Positions 8,193 through 16,823 of a stretch of DNA of 64,000 nucleotides are shown in pieces. Source of the stretch: VXNE01 sp965217825 (GTDB taxonomy: Bacteria; Pseudomonadota; Gammaproteobacteria; Pseudomonadales; Azotimanducaceae); NCBI GenBank assembly GCA_965217825.1, contig OZ244571.1, positions 1,426,001 to 1,490,000 on the forward strand, in the 5' to 3' direction. Each line of letters opens with the position of its first letter. Positions within the stretch are counted from its first letter, which is position 1. Below the pieces are notes generated by a model. That model made no database searches. It was not told the origin of the DNA and saw only the letters and a program-made list of their open reading frames with translations. Position numbers and translations under genes: made by a program.

Positions 8193-10229
8193 TTACAGCA
8201 GCGGTGCAATCACCAGGCTGACGATCGCCATGACGTTGATCAGGATGTTCATGCTCGGCCCGGAGGTGTCCTTGAACGGATCTCCGACCGTGTCGCCGAC
8301 CACCGTCGCGGCGTGAACCGCCGAACCCTTGCCGCCGAGATTGCCTTTCTCGACGAACTTCTTCGCGTTGTCCCAGGCGCCGCCGGCGTTGGCCATGGTC
8401 AGCGCCATCAACACGCATCCGAGCAGCGCGCCGCCGAGCGCGCCGCCGAGCGCTTCCGCGCCGATGCCGAACCCGATGACAGGCGGCACCGCGATGGCGA
8501 TGGCGCCTGGCAGCAGCATGCGCTTCAGTGCCGCCGATGTGGCGATGTCGATGCACTTGGCGTTGTCCGGCTCCGCGGTGCCTTCGAGCAGGCCGGGGAT
8601 TTCTTTGAACTGTCGGCGGATTTCCCGAATCATCTCCATGGCCGCGTCGCCCACCGCGGTCATGGTGATCGACGCGATCAGGAACGGGATGATGCCGCCG
8701 AGGAAGAGTCCGATCAGCACCTCGGGATTGCCGATGTGTAGCAAGAAATCGCCGCCGCGATTGTAGGAGACGGTCTCGACGAAGGCGGCGATGATGGCCA
8801 GGGCGGCGAGCGCCGCGGCGCCGATCGCGAATCCCTTGCCCATGGCGGCGGTGGTGTTGCCGAGTTCGTCCAGCGAATCGGTGATGGCGCGGGTATCTTC
8901 GCCGAGGCCCGCCATTTCGGCGATGCCGCCGGCGTTGTCGGCGATCGGGCCGTAGGCGTCCACGGCCATGGTCATGCCGACGGTGGCGAGCAGTCCCACC
9001 GCCGCGATGCCGACGCCGTAGAGGCCGGCGAGTTCCGTCGAGACGAAGATAATGCCGCAGATGGCGAGCATCGGTATGACGACGGACTGCATGCCCACCG
9101 CCAGGCCGGTGATCATGACCGTGGCCGGCCCGGTTTCACCCGCCTTGGCGATGCGTTCGACCGGCTTCGACGATGTGTAGTACTCGGTGACCAGGCCGAT
9201 GATCACGCCGCCCACGGCGCCGGCCACCACGGACCACCAGATGGCCGCCGATACGGCGAGAACCTGGTCGATGACGAAGTATGCCGCGACGACGAACATG
9301 ATCGGCGTGACGATCATGCCGATCCGCAGCGCAAGGGCAGGGTTCGAGGCGGAACGGCTGCGCACGATGCCGATGCCGATGATCGAGCAGATGAGGCCGG
9401 TGGACGCCAGCGCCAGCGGCAGGAACATGAGCGCGGCGCGGGCGTCGGATTCCGCCAGGCCGGTGGTCAATCCATCGAGAACAACCGCGCCCAGGGTTGC
9501 CGCGATGGCGATGGACGCGATCATGGCGCCGCAGTAGGACTCGAAGATGTCCGAACCCATGCCGGCGATATCGCCGACGTTATCGCCGACGTTATCGGCT
9601 ATGACCCCGGGGTTGCGGGGATCGTCCTCCGGAATGCCCTGTTCGAGCTTGCCGACCAGGTCGGCGCCGACATCGGCGCTCTTGGTGTAGATGCCGCCGC
9701 CTACGCGGGAGAACAGCGCGACGCTGGAGGCGCCCATGCCGAAACCGTGTATGTGGTGCGCCGTATGCGGGTCGCCGCCGAACCAGTAGTAGACGAGACC
9801 GAGCCCGAGCAGGCCGAGGGAAGCGACCGCCAGGCCCATGATGGAGCCGCCGAAGAACGCCACGGATAGCGCCGCCGGCGCGCCCTGGGTATGCGCCGCC
9901 GTGGTCGTCCGCACGTTCGCCTTGGTGGCCGTGTGCATGCCGATCCAGCCGGCGCCGGCCGAGGACAGCGCGCCGGCGATGAACGCGACCGCCGTCGACG
10001 TGCCGAGTCCGGGCGACGCGAACAGGATGAGGATGAGAACCCCGGCGAAGAGGGCCAGCATCAAGTACTCCCGACGCATGAACACCATGGCGCCCATGTG
10101 GATCTGATCCGCTATGTTGCGGACGTTTTCCTCGCCTTCGGCGTAGCGCTTGACCAGCGCATAGACGATGAAGGCGCAGGCAAGGCCGATGAGGCCGAAT
10201 GCGGGCGGTAGGATCGTTTGCTCCAGCAT
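8193..10229 (-). CDS. hppA: Membrane-bound ion-pumping pyrophosphatase, K+-dependent type
   Basis: 678-residue V-type pyrophosphatase with about 16 membrane helices, coupling PPi hydrolysis to H+ or Na+ export. The substrate site is plain: DVGADLVGKLEQGIPEDDPR (residues about 185-204) and NVGDNVGDIAGMGSDIFES, plus the C-terminal GDTVGDPFKDTSGPS. In the GNTTAAMGKG segment the determinant positions are Ala and Gly (K/T in K+-independent enzymes), so by the known rule this is a K+-dependent enzyme. Whether it pumps H+ or Na+ cannot be read safely. Monocistronic; convergent with the PH-domain gene. Confidence 0.95.
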   Translation of the reverse strand: MLEQTILPPAFGLIGLACAFIVYALVKRYAEGEENVRNIADQIHMGAMVFMRREYLMLALFAGVLILILFASPGLGTSTAVAFIAGALSSAGAGWIGMHTATKANVRTTTAAHTQGAPAALSVAFFGGSIMGLAVASLGLLGLGLVYYWFGGDPHTAHHIHGFGMGASSVALFSRVGGGIYTKSADVGADLVGKLEQGIPEDDPRNPGVIADNVGDNVGDIAGMGSDIFESYCGAMIASIAIAATLGAVVLDGLTTGLAESDARAALMFLPLALASTGLICSIIGIGIVRSRSASNPALALRIGMIVTPIMFVVAAYFVIDQVLAVSAAIWWSVVAGAVGGVIIGLVTEYYTSSKPVERIAKAGETGPATVMITGLAVGMQSVVIPMLAICGIIFVSTELAGLYGVGIAAVGLLATVGMTMAVDAYGPIADNAGGIAEMAGLGEDTRAITDSLDELGNTTAAMGKGFAIGAAALAALAIIAAFVETVSYNRGGDFLLHIGNPEVLIGLFLGGIIPFLIASITMTAVGDAAMEMIREIRRQFKEIPGLLEGTAEPDNAKCIDIATSAALKRMLLPGAIAIAVPPVIGFGIGAEALGGALGGALLGCVLMALTMANAGGAWDNAKKFVEKGNLGGKGSAVHAATVVGDTVGDPFKDTSGPSMNILINVMAIVSLVIAPLL

Positions 10230-10424
10230 GGGTTCCCTTAAACGTTGGTACTTCTGTAATGGACCACTAGCGTTCCGCCGACTTGGGAGCCGCGTCGCAT
10301 GTGCCGATGGCGGGATGACGAAACTGCGCCCCGCCTTTGGCGCGCGACATATCGCTTGAGGTCGATTGGGCGCGACATGATACCGAAGGCGCAGTCTCGA
10401 ACAAGCGCGAAGCGCGTCGAAACA

Positions 10425-10535
10425 TCACGGGAAGTACAAAGTGCCCACTGGCCAAGCGGTTTCTGATATTTCACTGCACCAGCGGTTGGCTTCTTCGATG
10501 TCGTGTCTGGCTTCTGCCTGAAGTCTCAGGGTCAC
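10425..10535 (-). pseudogene. Truncated ParE/RelE-type toxin
   Basis: A GTG start at 10535 overlaps the antitoxin stop by 4 bases (GTGA). The frame encodes 36 residues, MTLRLQAEARHDIEEANRWC followed by a short divergent tail and TGA. The opening matches the first strand and helix of ParE-type toxins (normally 90-100 residues), in which xLxxxAxxDIxEAxxWY is typical. The rest is missing or frameshifted; a protein-like stretch continues in another frame to about 10280. The toxin should be inactive. Confidence 0.55.
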
Positions 10536-10738
10536 CGGGGATTTCGGATCTCCGCCAGAGCATCCCTTGCGGAGATGCCATCTGGACCTGTTTTGAGCAA
10601 CCGATCCAGGCGCTTATCAAGCTCCTTTCGCTGCGCTGGCGTAAGCGGCAGCAGATTGGCTTCCGACGTAATGTCGTCCCACAAGTCTTCAACCAGGCGC
10701 AAGGGCCGCTCGAGATCGAGTGATCGAATTCCGCCCAT
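10532..10738 (-). CDS. Addiction-module antitoxin component (TIGR02574-like)
   Basis: 68-residue antitoxin of the small family usually paired with ParE/RelE toxins. The diagnostic core is PLRLVEDLWDDIT then LPLTPAQRKELDKRLDRLL, with the acidic/basic helical tail that binds the toxin. Start at 10738 with a plausible ATG. The toxin gene immediately downstream is truncated, so this is an orphaned antitoxin. Such orphans can act as anti-addiction modules against related toxins, but that is inference. Confidence 0.7.
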   Translation of the reverse strand: MGGIRSLDLERPLRLVEDLWDDITSEANLLPLTPAQRKELDKRLDRLLKTGPDGISARDALAEIRNPR

Positions 10739-10865
10739 GCCCGCCTACCAATTAAACGAATTGATCGCAAAGTGCATGATCTTGACCACTTGCGTCAATG
10801 CTCCCGGGCCTTGAGGGATTGTCGTGGAGGAGGGTGGATGGACCCGAACCTCGTCACGAACCCGT

Positions 10866-11897
10866 TCACCCTTGTGCGAGCAGGGAGCGCAGGTCGATGA
10901 TCGCCGCGTTGGCGCGGGAAATGTACGACGCCATGACCAGGGAATGGTTTGCGGTAAAACCGAAACCGGTGCCGTTCAGGATCATGGGACTCCAGATCGT
11001 CACTTGTGTGCCTTCGAGTTCGCGCACGATCTGCAGGAGACTGACCCGCGCGTTCTTGTCGTCCAGCACCTCGGCGAAATCGCGCTCCACCGCCCGCAGC
11101 ATGTGCAGCAGCGCCCAGGCCTGGCCGCGCGCTTCGTAGAAGACATCGTCGATTTCGAACCAGCTTGTCTTGAGCGTGGCGTCGGATGGCGTCGGTGTCG
11201 ACTGCGCCGCAGCGCGGTCGCCTGAAAGACCGACATCCAGTTGGCGCTTGCCGACGCTGGCCGAGAGACGCTGCGACAAGCTGCCGAGCCGCGTCTCGAC
11301 GGCCGTGAGCCAGGCCCGCAGATTGTCGGCGCGAGCGTAGAACTGCGCCTCGGGCCGCTCCGAGTCGCTGAGGCGCGCCTTGTAGCCCTCCAGGTACGCC
11401 AAGCCGTCGCGGTACTCGTCCTCGGTTCGGGGGAATATCCAGCTTGCGTTGTTGAAGAAGAACTTGCCTTCCGCGCGCGAGAGGTCGGGATCTTCGGTGG
11501 ACTGGCTTTGGGAGCGGCTGAGGTCGGCCCGCATGACGCGGCTCATGTCGCGTAGCTGCACGATGACGCCGAACTCCCAGTTCGGCACGTTGTCCATCCA
11601 CACGCTGGGCGGAAACAGGTCGTTTGCCAGGTAGCCGCCGCGCTTGTCGAGCAGGATTTCTCCCATTCGGATGACGGTGGAGGTGGTAATGGAGCCGGTG
11701 ACGACCTTTTGCCCCGATGCTTGCGCGGACTGACGGGCCACCTCTACGACATCGAAGGTGCCCGGCTCGGCGTCCCACCACCACCAGAAGAATGTGACGA
11801 TGAGCAGGTAACCCGCGACGGCGATACCAGCGGCGCGCGCGGCCCAACCGGCCTGCGCGCCCGTTTCCGGGCTAACGCGCCAGAATTTCCAGTTCAC
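10866..11897 (-). CDS. DUF2333 family membrane protein
   Basis: 343 residues. A single N-terminal membrane anchor (IAVAGYLLIVTFFWWWWD, about 26-43) precedes a large periplasmic domain of the gammaproteobacterial DUF2333 family: RMGEILLDKRGGYLANDLFP, NWEFGVIVQLRDMSRVMR and FFNNASWIFPRTEDEY. The function is unknown. It follows the lipoprotein gene by 27 bases on the same strand, so the two probably form an operon. Full length, no anomalies. Confidence 0.88.
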   Translation of the reverse strand: MNWKFWRVSPETGAQAGWAARAAGIAVAGYLLIVTFFWWWWDAEPGTFDVVEVARQSAQASGQKVVTGSITTSTVIRMGEILLDKRGGYLANDLFPPSVWMDNVPNWEFGVIVQLRDMSRVMRADLSRSQSQSTEDPDLSRAEGKFFFNNASWIFPRTEDEYRDGLAYLEGYKARLSDSERPEAQFYARADNLRAWLTAVETRLGSLSQRLSASVGKRQLDVGLSGDRAAAQSTPTPSDATLKTSWFEIDDVFYEARGQAWALLHMLRAVERDFAEVLDDKNARVSLLQIVRELEGTQVTIWSPMILNGTGFGFTANHSLVMASYISRANAAIIDLRSLLAQG

Positions 11898-11924
11898 CTT
11901 GCCTCCTTGAAGAGCCCGTGTGTG

Positions 11925-12608
11925 CTAGGGACCGGTTTCCGGCAGCAGAAAGATGACGACGCGCGGCGGGTAGCCGATCTCGATCTCGCCGCGGATTCGC
12001 GCATCGCCGGGCGCATCGTTCAACCGCGCGTATACCCAACGCCCTTCGACGTCGGATCCCGCGCGAATGATAACGCGCGCGTTGGGCTTGCGCGCGTGGA
12101 CGCCGAAGGCGGCCAATGCGTTGCCCGCCGCCTGACCCCGTGCGCGCACATCGTCGCGGGGGAGGTCCAACTGCAGACGTTCGGCGTCGCGCAACTGCCG
12201 TAGCTGCGTGTTCGCGGAGGGGAGGGACGGATGGTCTCCATCGACCTTGGCGGCCTGTTCGAGCAAGATCCGCGCGACCGTCCAACGCTCCTGTCGGATG
12301 GCCGTTCTCGCCCGCTGGATGAATCCCTCGGTGATGCGTTCGATGCCGTGCAGGGCGTCTGGATTGTCGGGATCGATCTCGAGTACCGCGAGATACAGGC
12401 TGTGCGCGTTGTCCGGCGCGCCAAGCAACCGGTCTTCGGCGAAAGCGGCTTCGGCGCGGTCGAGGAGTGGGTTGACATCCGGAACCTCGACGGGAGTTTG
12501 CGGGGCTGCGTCCTCGACGATTTCGTCGGGCGGTGCCTGCTGGCAGCTGGCCAGCAGCGCAATGAACAGCAGCGCCAAGCAGGTTCGAAACAGTGCGGAT
12601 CGGTCCAA
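11925..12608 (-). CDS. Lipoprotein with TPR-like helical region
   Basis: 227 residues. The signal peptide ends in lipobox LLASC with Cys22; the next residue is Gln rather than Asp, so outer-membrane sorting is expected. After a Pro/Glu/Val-rich linker (about 25-45), residues 47-150 read as two or three tetratricopeptide-like helix pairs (LYLAVLEIDPDNPDALHG, RARTAIRQERWTVARILLEQ). A beta-rich tail follows. It probably scaffolds an envelope complex with the co-transcribed DUF2333 protein; no enzyme motif is seen. Divergent from the DsbD-domain gene. Confidence 0.75.
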   Translation of the reverse strand: MDRSALFRTCLALLFIALLASCQQAPPDEIVEDAAPQTPVEVPDVNPLLDRAEAAFAEDRLLGAPDNAHSLYLAVLEIDPDNPDALHGIERITEGFIQRARTAIRQERWTVARILLEQAAKVDGDHPSLPSANTQLRQLRDAERLQLDLPRDDVRARGQAAGNALAAFGVHARKPNARVIIRAGSDVEGRWVYARLNDAPGDARIRGEIEIGYPPRVVIFLLPETGP

Positions 12609-12697
12609 CGGCGGTTTCGTTCGGTGGGAAGAACCGGACCATATAGCGGAGCGCAGAACACTTCAATTGGCGCTTCGGCGGTGTCATATTGGCGCAC

Positions 12698-13174
12698 ATG
12701 CCGATGCAAGCCATTCAAACAGCCGTACTCCTGTCCTGCGTCCTGACTTGGCCGTCCGCGTACGCCGCGACGGAACTGAAATCGGGATCCGATCCGCTTG
12801 GCGCGCAACTGGACCCGCAGGAGATCCTGACCGTTGACGAGGCGTTTGCCCTGTCGGCGGAGCTTTCGGAGGACGGCTTCCTGGTCGCGACCTGGCGCAT
12901 GCCTGACGGTTACTACCTGTACAGGCACCGGTTCGAGTTCTCGGGCGGCGACGGTGCGCTCGGAACCCCGATCATTCCCGACGGCAAACCCAAGACCGAC
13001 GAGTTCTTCGGTGACGTGGAGGTGTACTACGGCGAGGTCACCGTGCGTGTGCCGGTCCTGCGCCAGACCGGCCGCGACGTCGAGGTCGAAATCAGGTACC
13101 AGGGCTGCGCCGACTTCGGCCTGTGCTATCCGCCCGAGGAGAAGCGGTTCAAGTTCTCGGGATCGGCGCCGTAG
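12698..13174 (+). CDS. Stand-alone DsbD N-terminal-type periplasmic domain
   Basis: 158 residues from ATG 12698, giving a clean signal peptide ending SAYA. The mature part is the immunoglobulin-like nDsbD (DsbC-binding) domain: FLVATWRMPDGYYLYRHRFE, then GCADFGLCYPPE with the Cys137-x5-Cys143 pair that in DsbD passes electrons to periplasmic partners. Full DsbD continues with a membrane domain and a thioredoxin domain, both absent here, and the next gene is a GST. The protein may be a soluble redox adaptor or may dock with a separate CcdA-like partner; this is inference. Confidence 0.8.
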   Translation: MPMQAIQTAVLLSCVLTWPSAYAATELKSGSDPLGAQLDPQEILTVDEAFALSAELSEDGFLVATWRMPDGYYLYRHRFEFSGGDGALGTPIIPDGKPKTDEFFGDVEVYYGEVTVRVPVLRQTGRDVEVEIRYQGCADFGLCYPPEEKRFKFSGSAP

Positions 13175-13257
13175 CGCGCGGCGGCGTCTGCGGCGGCGGG
13201 CTTGTGTGATAGTCTGCCGTGCCGTTTCAAGCGCTGGCATTCACCGAGAGGAAACCG

Positions 13258-13893
13258 ATGAAGCTCTACGACAGCGAGCAGGCGCCGAACCCGCGCCGCG
13301 TCCGCATCTTCATGGCCGAGAAGGGCATTTCCTGCGAGACCGAGCAGCTCAACATCGTCCTGGGAGAGAACCTGAGCGGCGATTTCCTCGCCGTGAATCC
13401 GCGCGGTCTGTTGCCCACGCTGGTGCTCGACGACGGCACGGTTCTCGACGAGTCGGTCGCCATCTGCCGCTACCTGGAGGAAACGCATCCGGAGCCCCCG
13501 TTGATGGGCACGGATGCGATAAGCAAGGCGCAAATCGAATCGCGCCAGCGGCACATGGAGTTCGACGGCCTGTTCAGCGCCGCCGAGACATTTCGAAACG
13601 CCTATCCGAGGTTCGCGAAACGCGGTCTCGGCGGCAACGTCGGCAGCGTTGACGCCATTCCGGCGCTGGTTGAACGCGGCAAGGCGTCGGTACTGCGGTT
13701 CTACAACCGCTTGAACGAGGACCTCGGCCAATCGCAATACGTCGCTGGTGACGCGTTCACCATCGCGGACATCACGGCCTTGTGCGCCGTCGACTTCGCC
13801 TCCATGGCGGCGCGCGTTCCCGTGCCGGAGACCTGCGAGAACCTGGCTCGCTGGCATGCGGAGGTCTCGGCGCGGCCGAGCGCCAGGGCCTGA
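13258..13893 (+). CDS. Glutathione S-transferase family protein
   Basis: 211 residues from ATG 13258, preceded by GAGAGG. The N-terminal thioredoxin-like domain shows MKLYDSEQAPNPRRVRIFM, the cis-Pro region NPRGLLPTLVLDDG and the glutathione-binding DESVAICRYLEE. The C-terminal helical domain has the conserved FTIADITALCAVDF. The catalytic residue is probably a Ser/Asn near position 11 as in many bacterial GSTs; no Cys is present there. The substrate is unknown. It follows the nDsbD gene by 83 bases. Confidence 0.92.
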   Translation: MKLYDSEQAPNPRRVRIFMAEKGISCETEQLNIVLGENLSGDFLAVNPRGLLPTLVLDDGTVLDESVAICRYLEETHPEPPLMGTDAISKAQIESRQRHMEFDGLFSAAETFRNAYPRFAKRGLGGNVGSVDAIPALVERGKASVLRFYNRLNEDLGQSQYVAGDAFTIADITALCAVDFASMAARVPVPETCENLARWHAEVSARPSARA

Positions 13894-14008
13894 CGCGCGG
13901 GCGACCGCGTCGCTTCGGTCGATAGACTCACGCGACGAAGTCTAAGAGAATCTAATTCCTGTGGGCAGGGCGGCGGAGTTGTAGCACTCCGGGCGTCAGG
14001 TTTTTCGC

Positions 14009-14098
14009 GGAGAGGTGCCAGAGCGGTCGAACGGGCCTGACTCGAAATCAGGTGTGCCCTTGCGGGCACCCAGGGTTCGAATCCCTGCCTCTCCGCCA
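14009..14098 (+). tRNA. tRNA-Ser (anticodon CGA)
   Basis: 90-base class II tRNA with acceptor stem GGAGAGG/CCTCTCC, discriminator G and encoded CCA. The anticodon stem CCTGA/TCAGG encloses loop CTCGAAA (anticodon CGA, codon UCG). A long variable arm GTGCCC-TTGC-GGGCAC is present, and the T arm contains GGTTCGAATCC. All arms pair well. tRNA genes of this type are common integration sites, and the region downstream is accessory. Confidence 0.97.
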
Positions 14099-14157
14099 TA
14101 TTTCAATAAAAAACAATTGGTTGTCGACAGATACATTCATGCAGTAAGGAGCGAACA

Positions 14158-15282
14158 ATGTCAGAACCATTCAAGATCGGGCTGATAGGAACAGGCGGAA
14201 TATCCCGGGCACACCTGCCCGTATACGAGCAGTTTCCGGAAAAAGTAAAGCTGACCGCTGTCTGCGACATCATTGAAGAGGCGGCCCAGGAACGTGCCAG
14301 GGACGCCAATGTCGATGCCATCTATACCGATTACGAGAAGATGCTGCAGGAAGCGGACATCGATGCCGTGGACATTTGCACCGGTCATGACACGCATGCG
14401 CCGATCGTCATTGCGGCGGCCGAAGCCGGCAAACATGCCCTTGTCGAAAAGCCGATGGGCAATAGCATGCAGGAGTGCCGCGACATGATTGCCGCCGCCG
14501 ACAAGGCAGGCGTGACCCTCATGATCGCCCATATGCTGCGCTTCTCACCTTCCACGCAGGCAGTGCGGCAGCTGTTAAAGGATGGGGAAATCGGAACGAT
14601 CCGAGCGGCGCGCATTGACATCATGATGAACGCCGTCGGGACACTGCGAGAGGGCCACTGGATGCTCGATGGCAATGCCGGCGGAGGTATCGGCATGACC
14701 AACACGATTCACGAAGTGGATCTGGTGAGGCACCTCGTCGGGGATGTAAAGAGCGTCAACGGGGTCAGCAGGACAGTCTCGCCCCGACTGAAAAACGGTG
14801 CCGAAGACATTCTCTGCGCCACGCTTGAGTTTGAAAATGGAGCCGTGGGGACGGTGCTCTGTCTTTGGTGCGCGGCCCGGGCGCCGGTATCGCAGCAGTA
14901 CACGCTCTTTGGTGACAAAGGCGCCTTGCACTCTTTGTCGAAGCTACCGATATATCGCGGCGACCATTTCGGCCCCGTCGTGGTCTCGTCGCCAGAGCGG
15001 GACGAACCGGGAACCGAACCCGTGAATCGGCGCGCGCCGGGAGGGCGGCAGTTGAGGGGAATGGAAGACATCATGGGCCACTTCTTCCAGCTTGCGCCTG
15101 GCACCTGGGGGTTACCCAGCGACAACTGCTTCACCAACGAGATTCTCCACTTCGCCGAGTGCTCCCAGGAGGGTAAAGAGCCGATCAGCAGTGGCAGGGA
15201 CATCCTGGGTTCGATGAAGGTCCTTTTTGGAATCTATGAGTCGGCACGCACCGGCAAGGCAGTTGACTTGGCGAGTCTCTGA
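14158..15282 (+). CDS. Gfo/Idh/MocA family NAD(P)-dependent oxidoreductase
   Basis: 374 residues, preceded by TAAGGAG. The N-terminal Rossmann fold reads KIGLIGTGGISRAHLPVYEQ, with the DAVDICTGHDTHAP strand and the family's VEKPMGNS (EKP) motif near residue 101. The C-terminal half is the Gfo/Idh beta-sheet substrate domain (GGGIGMTNTIHEVDLVRHLV). Members oxidise or reduce sugars, inositols and related polyols; the substrate is not predictable here. It sits directly downstream of tRNA-Ser and upstream of the broken AKR gene, and may belong to the same catabolic module. Confidence 0.93.
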   Translation: MSEPFKIGLIGTGGISRAHLPVYEQFPEKVKLTAVCDIIEEAAQERARDANVDAIYTDYEKMLQEADIDAVDICTGHDTHAPIVIAAAEAGKHALVEKPMGNSMQECRDMIAAADKAGVTLMIAHMLRFSPSTQAVRQLLKDGEIGTIRAARIDIMMNAVGTLREGHWMLDGNAGGGIGMTNTIHEVDLVRHLVGDVKSVNGVSRTVSPRLKNGAEDILCATLEFENGAVGTVLCLWCAARAPVSQQYTLFGDKGALHSLSKLPIYRGDHFGPVVVSSPERDEPGTEPVNRRAPGGRQLRGMEDIMGHFFQLAPGTWGLPSDNCFTNEILHFAECSQEGKEPISSGRDILGSMKVLFGIYESARTGKAVDLASL

Positions 15283-15669
15283 GCCGGGACTTTTCCTAGG
15301 CCTCAAGCTGGGCCGTAGACGGTGCCAATAGAACGAGTCGGAGCCATGGACTACGTCAACCTCGGTAGGTCTGGACTCAAGGTGAGCCGGGCTTGCCTTG
15401 GTGCCATGAACTTTGGCACATCGAACGACGCACCGTGCGGGGAAGCGGAATCGCAACGGATCATTGACGCATTCGTCGATGCTGGCCACAACTTCATCGA
15501 TACGGCGAACGGCTACACAGGCGGTCAGTCGGAACAGATCCTTGGGCGCGCGGTGGCCGGCCGGCGTCATTCGGTGGTGATCGCGACCAAGGCATGGGTC
15601 CGTCAAGGGCCGGGCCCGAACGACCTGGGGACATCGCGGCTACATTTGACGAGTGCTCTCGACGCCAGC

Positions 15670-15780
15670 GCCTCGAAATCCGTCGCCCTCGCGGGCGCCG
15701 TGTTTCGCCCCCGCCCAAGCCCACCTATCATCCTGTCGATCTTGCCGCTAATGCGGCAAGTCCGACAGCTTGCTAGCCGA
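15670..15780 (+). repeat. GC-rich palindromic repeat inserted in AKR gene
   Basis: The insert holds two parts. Bases 15675-15726 (GAAATCCGTCGCCC through GCCCACCT) match sequences after three of the small membrane-protein genes at 55.28, 56.68 and 57.29 kb. Bases 15739-15770 form a hairpin, CTTGCCGC-TAAT-GCGGCAAG, extended by TGTCG/CGACA. It looks like a small dispersed palindromic (REP-like) element. Confidence 0.55.
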
Positions 15781-15930
15781 AGCGACTGGGCACCGACTAC
15801 ATCGACCTCTACCAGATGCATGCCTGGGACAATACGACGCCGATCGACGAGACCATGGCAACGCTCGATGGGTTCGTGCGTGCCGGCAAGGTGCGTTACA
15901 TCGGTTGTTCCAACTACACCGGCAGCCAGA

Positions 15931-16032
15931 TCCTCCTTGTGTGGTGCCTGCCACACCGCGTCGTCGCGCCTCGCCAGGAACCAAAAATCCCTCGCAGCTA
16001 CACTCGCATTTTTAGGCTTGACGGAACACTAG
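15931..16032 (+). mobile_element. Truncated MITE-like element, copy 1
   Basis: This 102-base stretch matches, in reverse complement, the left 60% of the two complete elements at 55338-55523 and 56736-56902. It runs from the central palindrome region (TGTGTGGTGCCTGCCACACC) to the terminal GACGGAACACTAG. The other end, about 65 bases, is missing, and AKR coding sequence abuts both sides. The insertion or recombination therefore helped break the gene. Confidence 0.65.
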
Positions 16033-16120
16033 AGGGAATGGAGCTGACACTACCGGACGAAGCCTTGAAGGCGCTGTCGGACGTTTCCCGACCGGGCGAT
16101 CGGCGCTAGCCGGGGTACTT

Positions 16121-16795
16121 CTAGTCCCGCAGCCGAAATTCGGGGATCGTATCGGGGACCACCAGTTCCGCTTCCGTGTGCTCCTGCACCTCGGCGGGCG
16201 TCCAGCCCGGCGCGAGTTCACGCACCTGAAACCCCTGCGGCGTCAGGTCAAACAACCCCAGATCCGTCACCACCATCGTCACCACCCCCGGCGCGGTGAT
16301 GGGCAATTGACAGCGGTGCAGCAGTTTCGGCTTGCCATCGCGCGTGTTGTGCACCAGCGCGATAAACACCCGCTTGGCGCAAGCCGCGAGATCCATCGCG
16401 CCGCCGATCCCCCCGCCCTTGCGGTTGGGAAAGCGCCAATTGGCGAAATCCCCGTTCTCGGAGACCTCGTAGGCGCCCATCACCGTGACATCGATCATGC
16501 CGCCGCGAATCAGCGCGAACGAATCCGCGTGGTGCACGATCGCCATCCCGGGCGCGGCCGTCACCTTCTGCGCCCCGGCGTTCACCAGATGCGGAATCTC
16601 TTCGCCCTCGGGGGCCAGCGGTCCGTATCCGATCACCCCGTTCTCGGAGTGGTAGATAATATCTCTGGACGGGTCGACGTAATTCGAACACATCGTCGGA
16701 ATGCCGACGCCCAGGTTGACGACCCATCCATCCTGGAACTCCATCGCCACGCGATCGCACATGGCCTGCCGCGTCAGTCTCGGTTTATCTGCCAT
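16121..16795 (-). CDS. scoB: 3-oxoacid CoA-transferase, subunit B (copy 1)
   Basis: 224 residues, full length for the beta subunit of class I CoA-transferases (acetoacetyl-/3-oxoadipate:succinyl-CoA type). The catalytic glutamate lies in HSENGVIGYGP near residue 51, the covalent CoA-thioester site. GGGIGGAMDLAACAKRVFI and the closing ITAPGVVTMVVTDLGLFD are family-typical. It lies 28 bases downstream of subunit A on the same strand. A near-identical copy exists at 28293-28967, differing by only about four residues by eye. The acid substrate is unknown. Confidence 0.93.
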   Translation of the reverse strand: MADKPRLTRQAMCDRVAMEFQDGWVVNLGVGIPTMCSNYVDPSRDIIYHSENGVIGYGPLAPEGEEIPHLVNAGAQKVTAAPGMAIVHHADSFALIRGGMIDVTVMGAYEVSENGDFANWRFPNRKGGGIGGAMDLAACAKRVFIALVHNTRDGKPKLLHRCQLPITAPGVVTMVVTDLGLFDLTPQGFQVRELAPGWTPAEVQEHTEAELVVPDTIPEFRLRD

Positions 16796-16823
16796 GACGG
16801 CTCTCCTCAGTCATGATTTCCAC

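Larger units (their letters stand above)
15346..16109 (+). pseudogene. Aldo/keto reductase, broken by two insertions and an internal loss
   Basis: The reading begins MDYVNLGRSGLKVSRACLGA at ATG 15346 and continues with the AKR catalytic Asp/Tyr region FIDTANGYTGGQSE. At 15670 a GC-rich 110-base insert interrupts it. AKR sequence then resumes (GTDYIDLYQMHAWDNTTPI) out of frame. At about 15931 a 102-base piece of a mobile repeat interrupts again, with loss of the middle part of the gene. The end MELTLPDEALKALSDVSRPG and the TAG at 16107 belong to the true C-terminus, as the second remnant at 28.0-28.3 kb shows. The enzyme would be non-functional. Confidence 0.8.
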
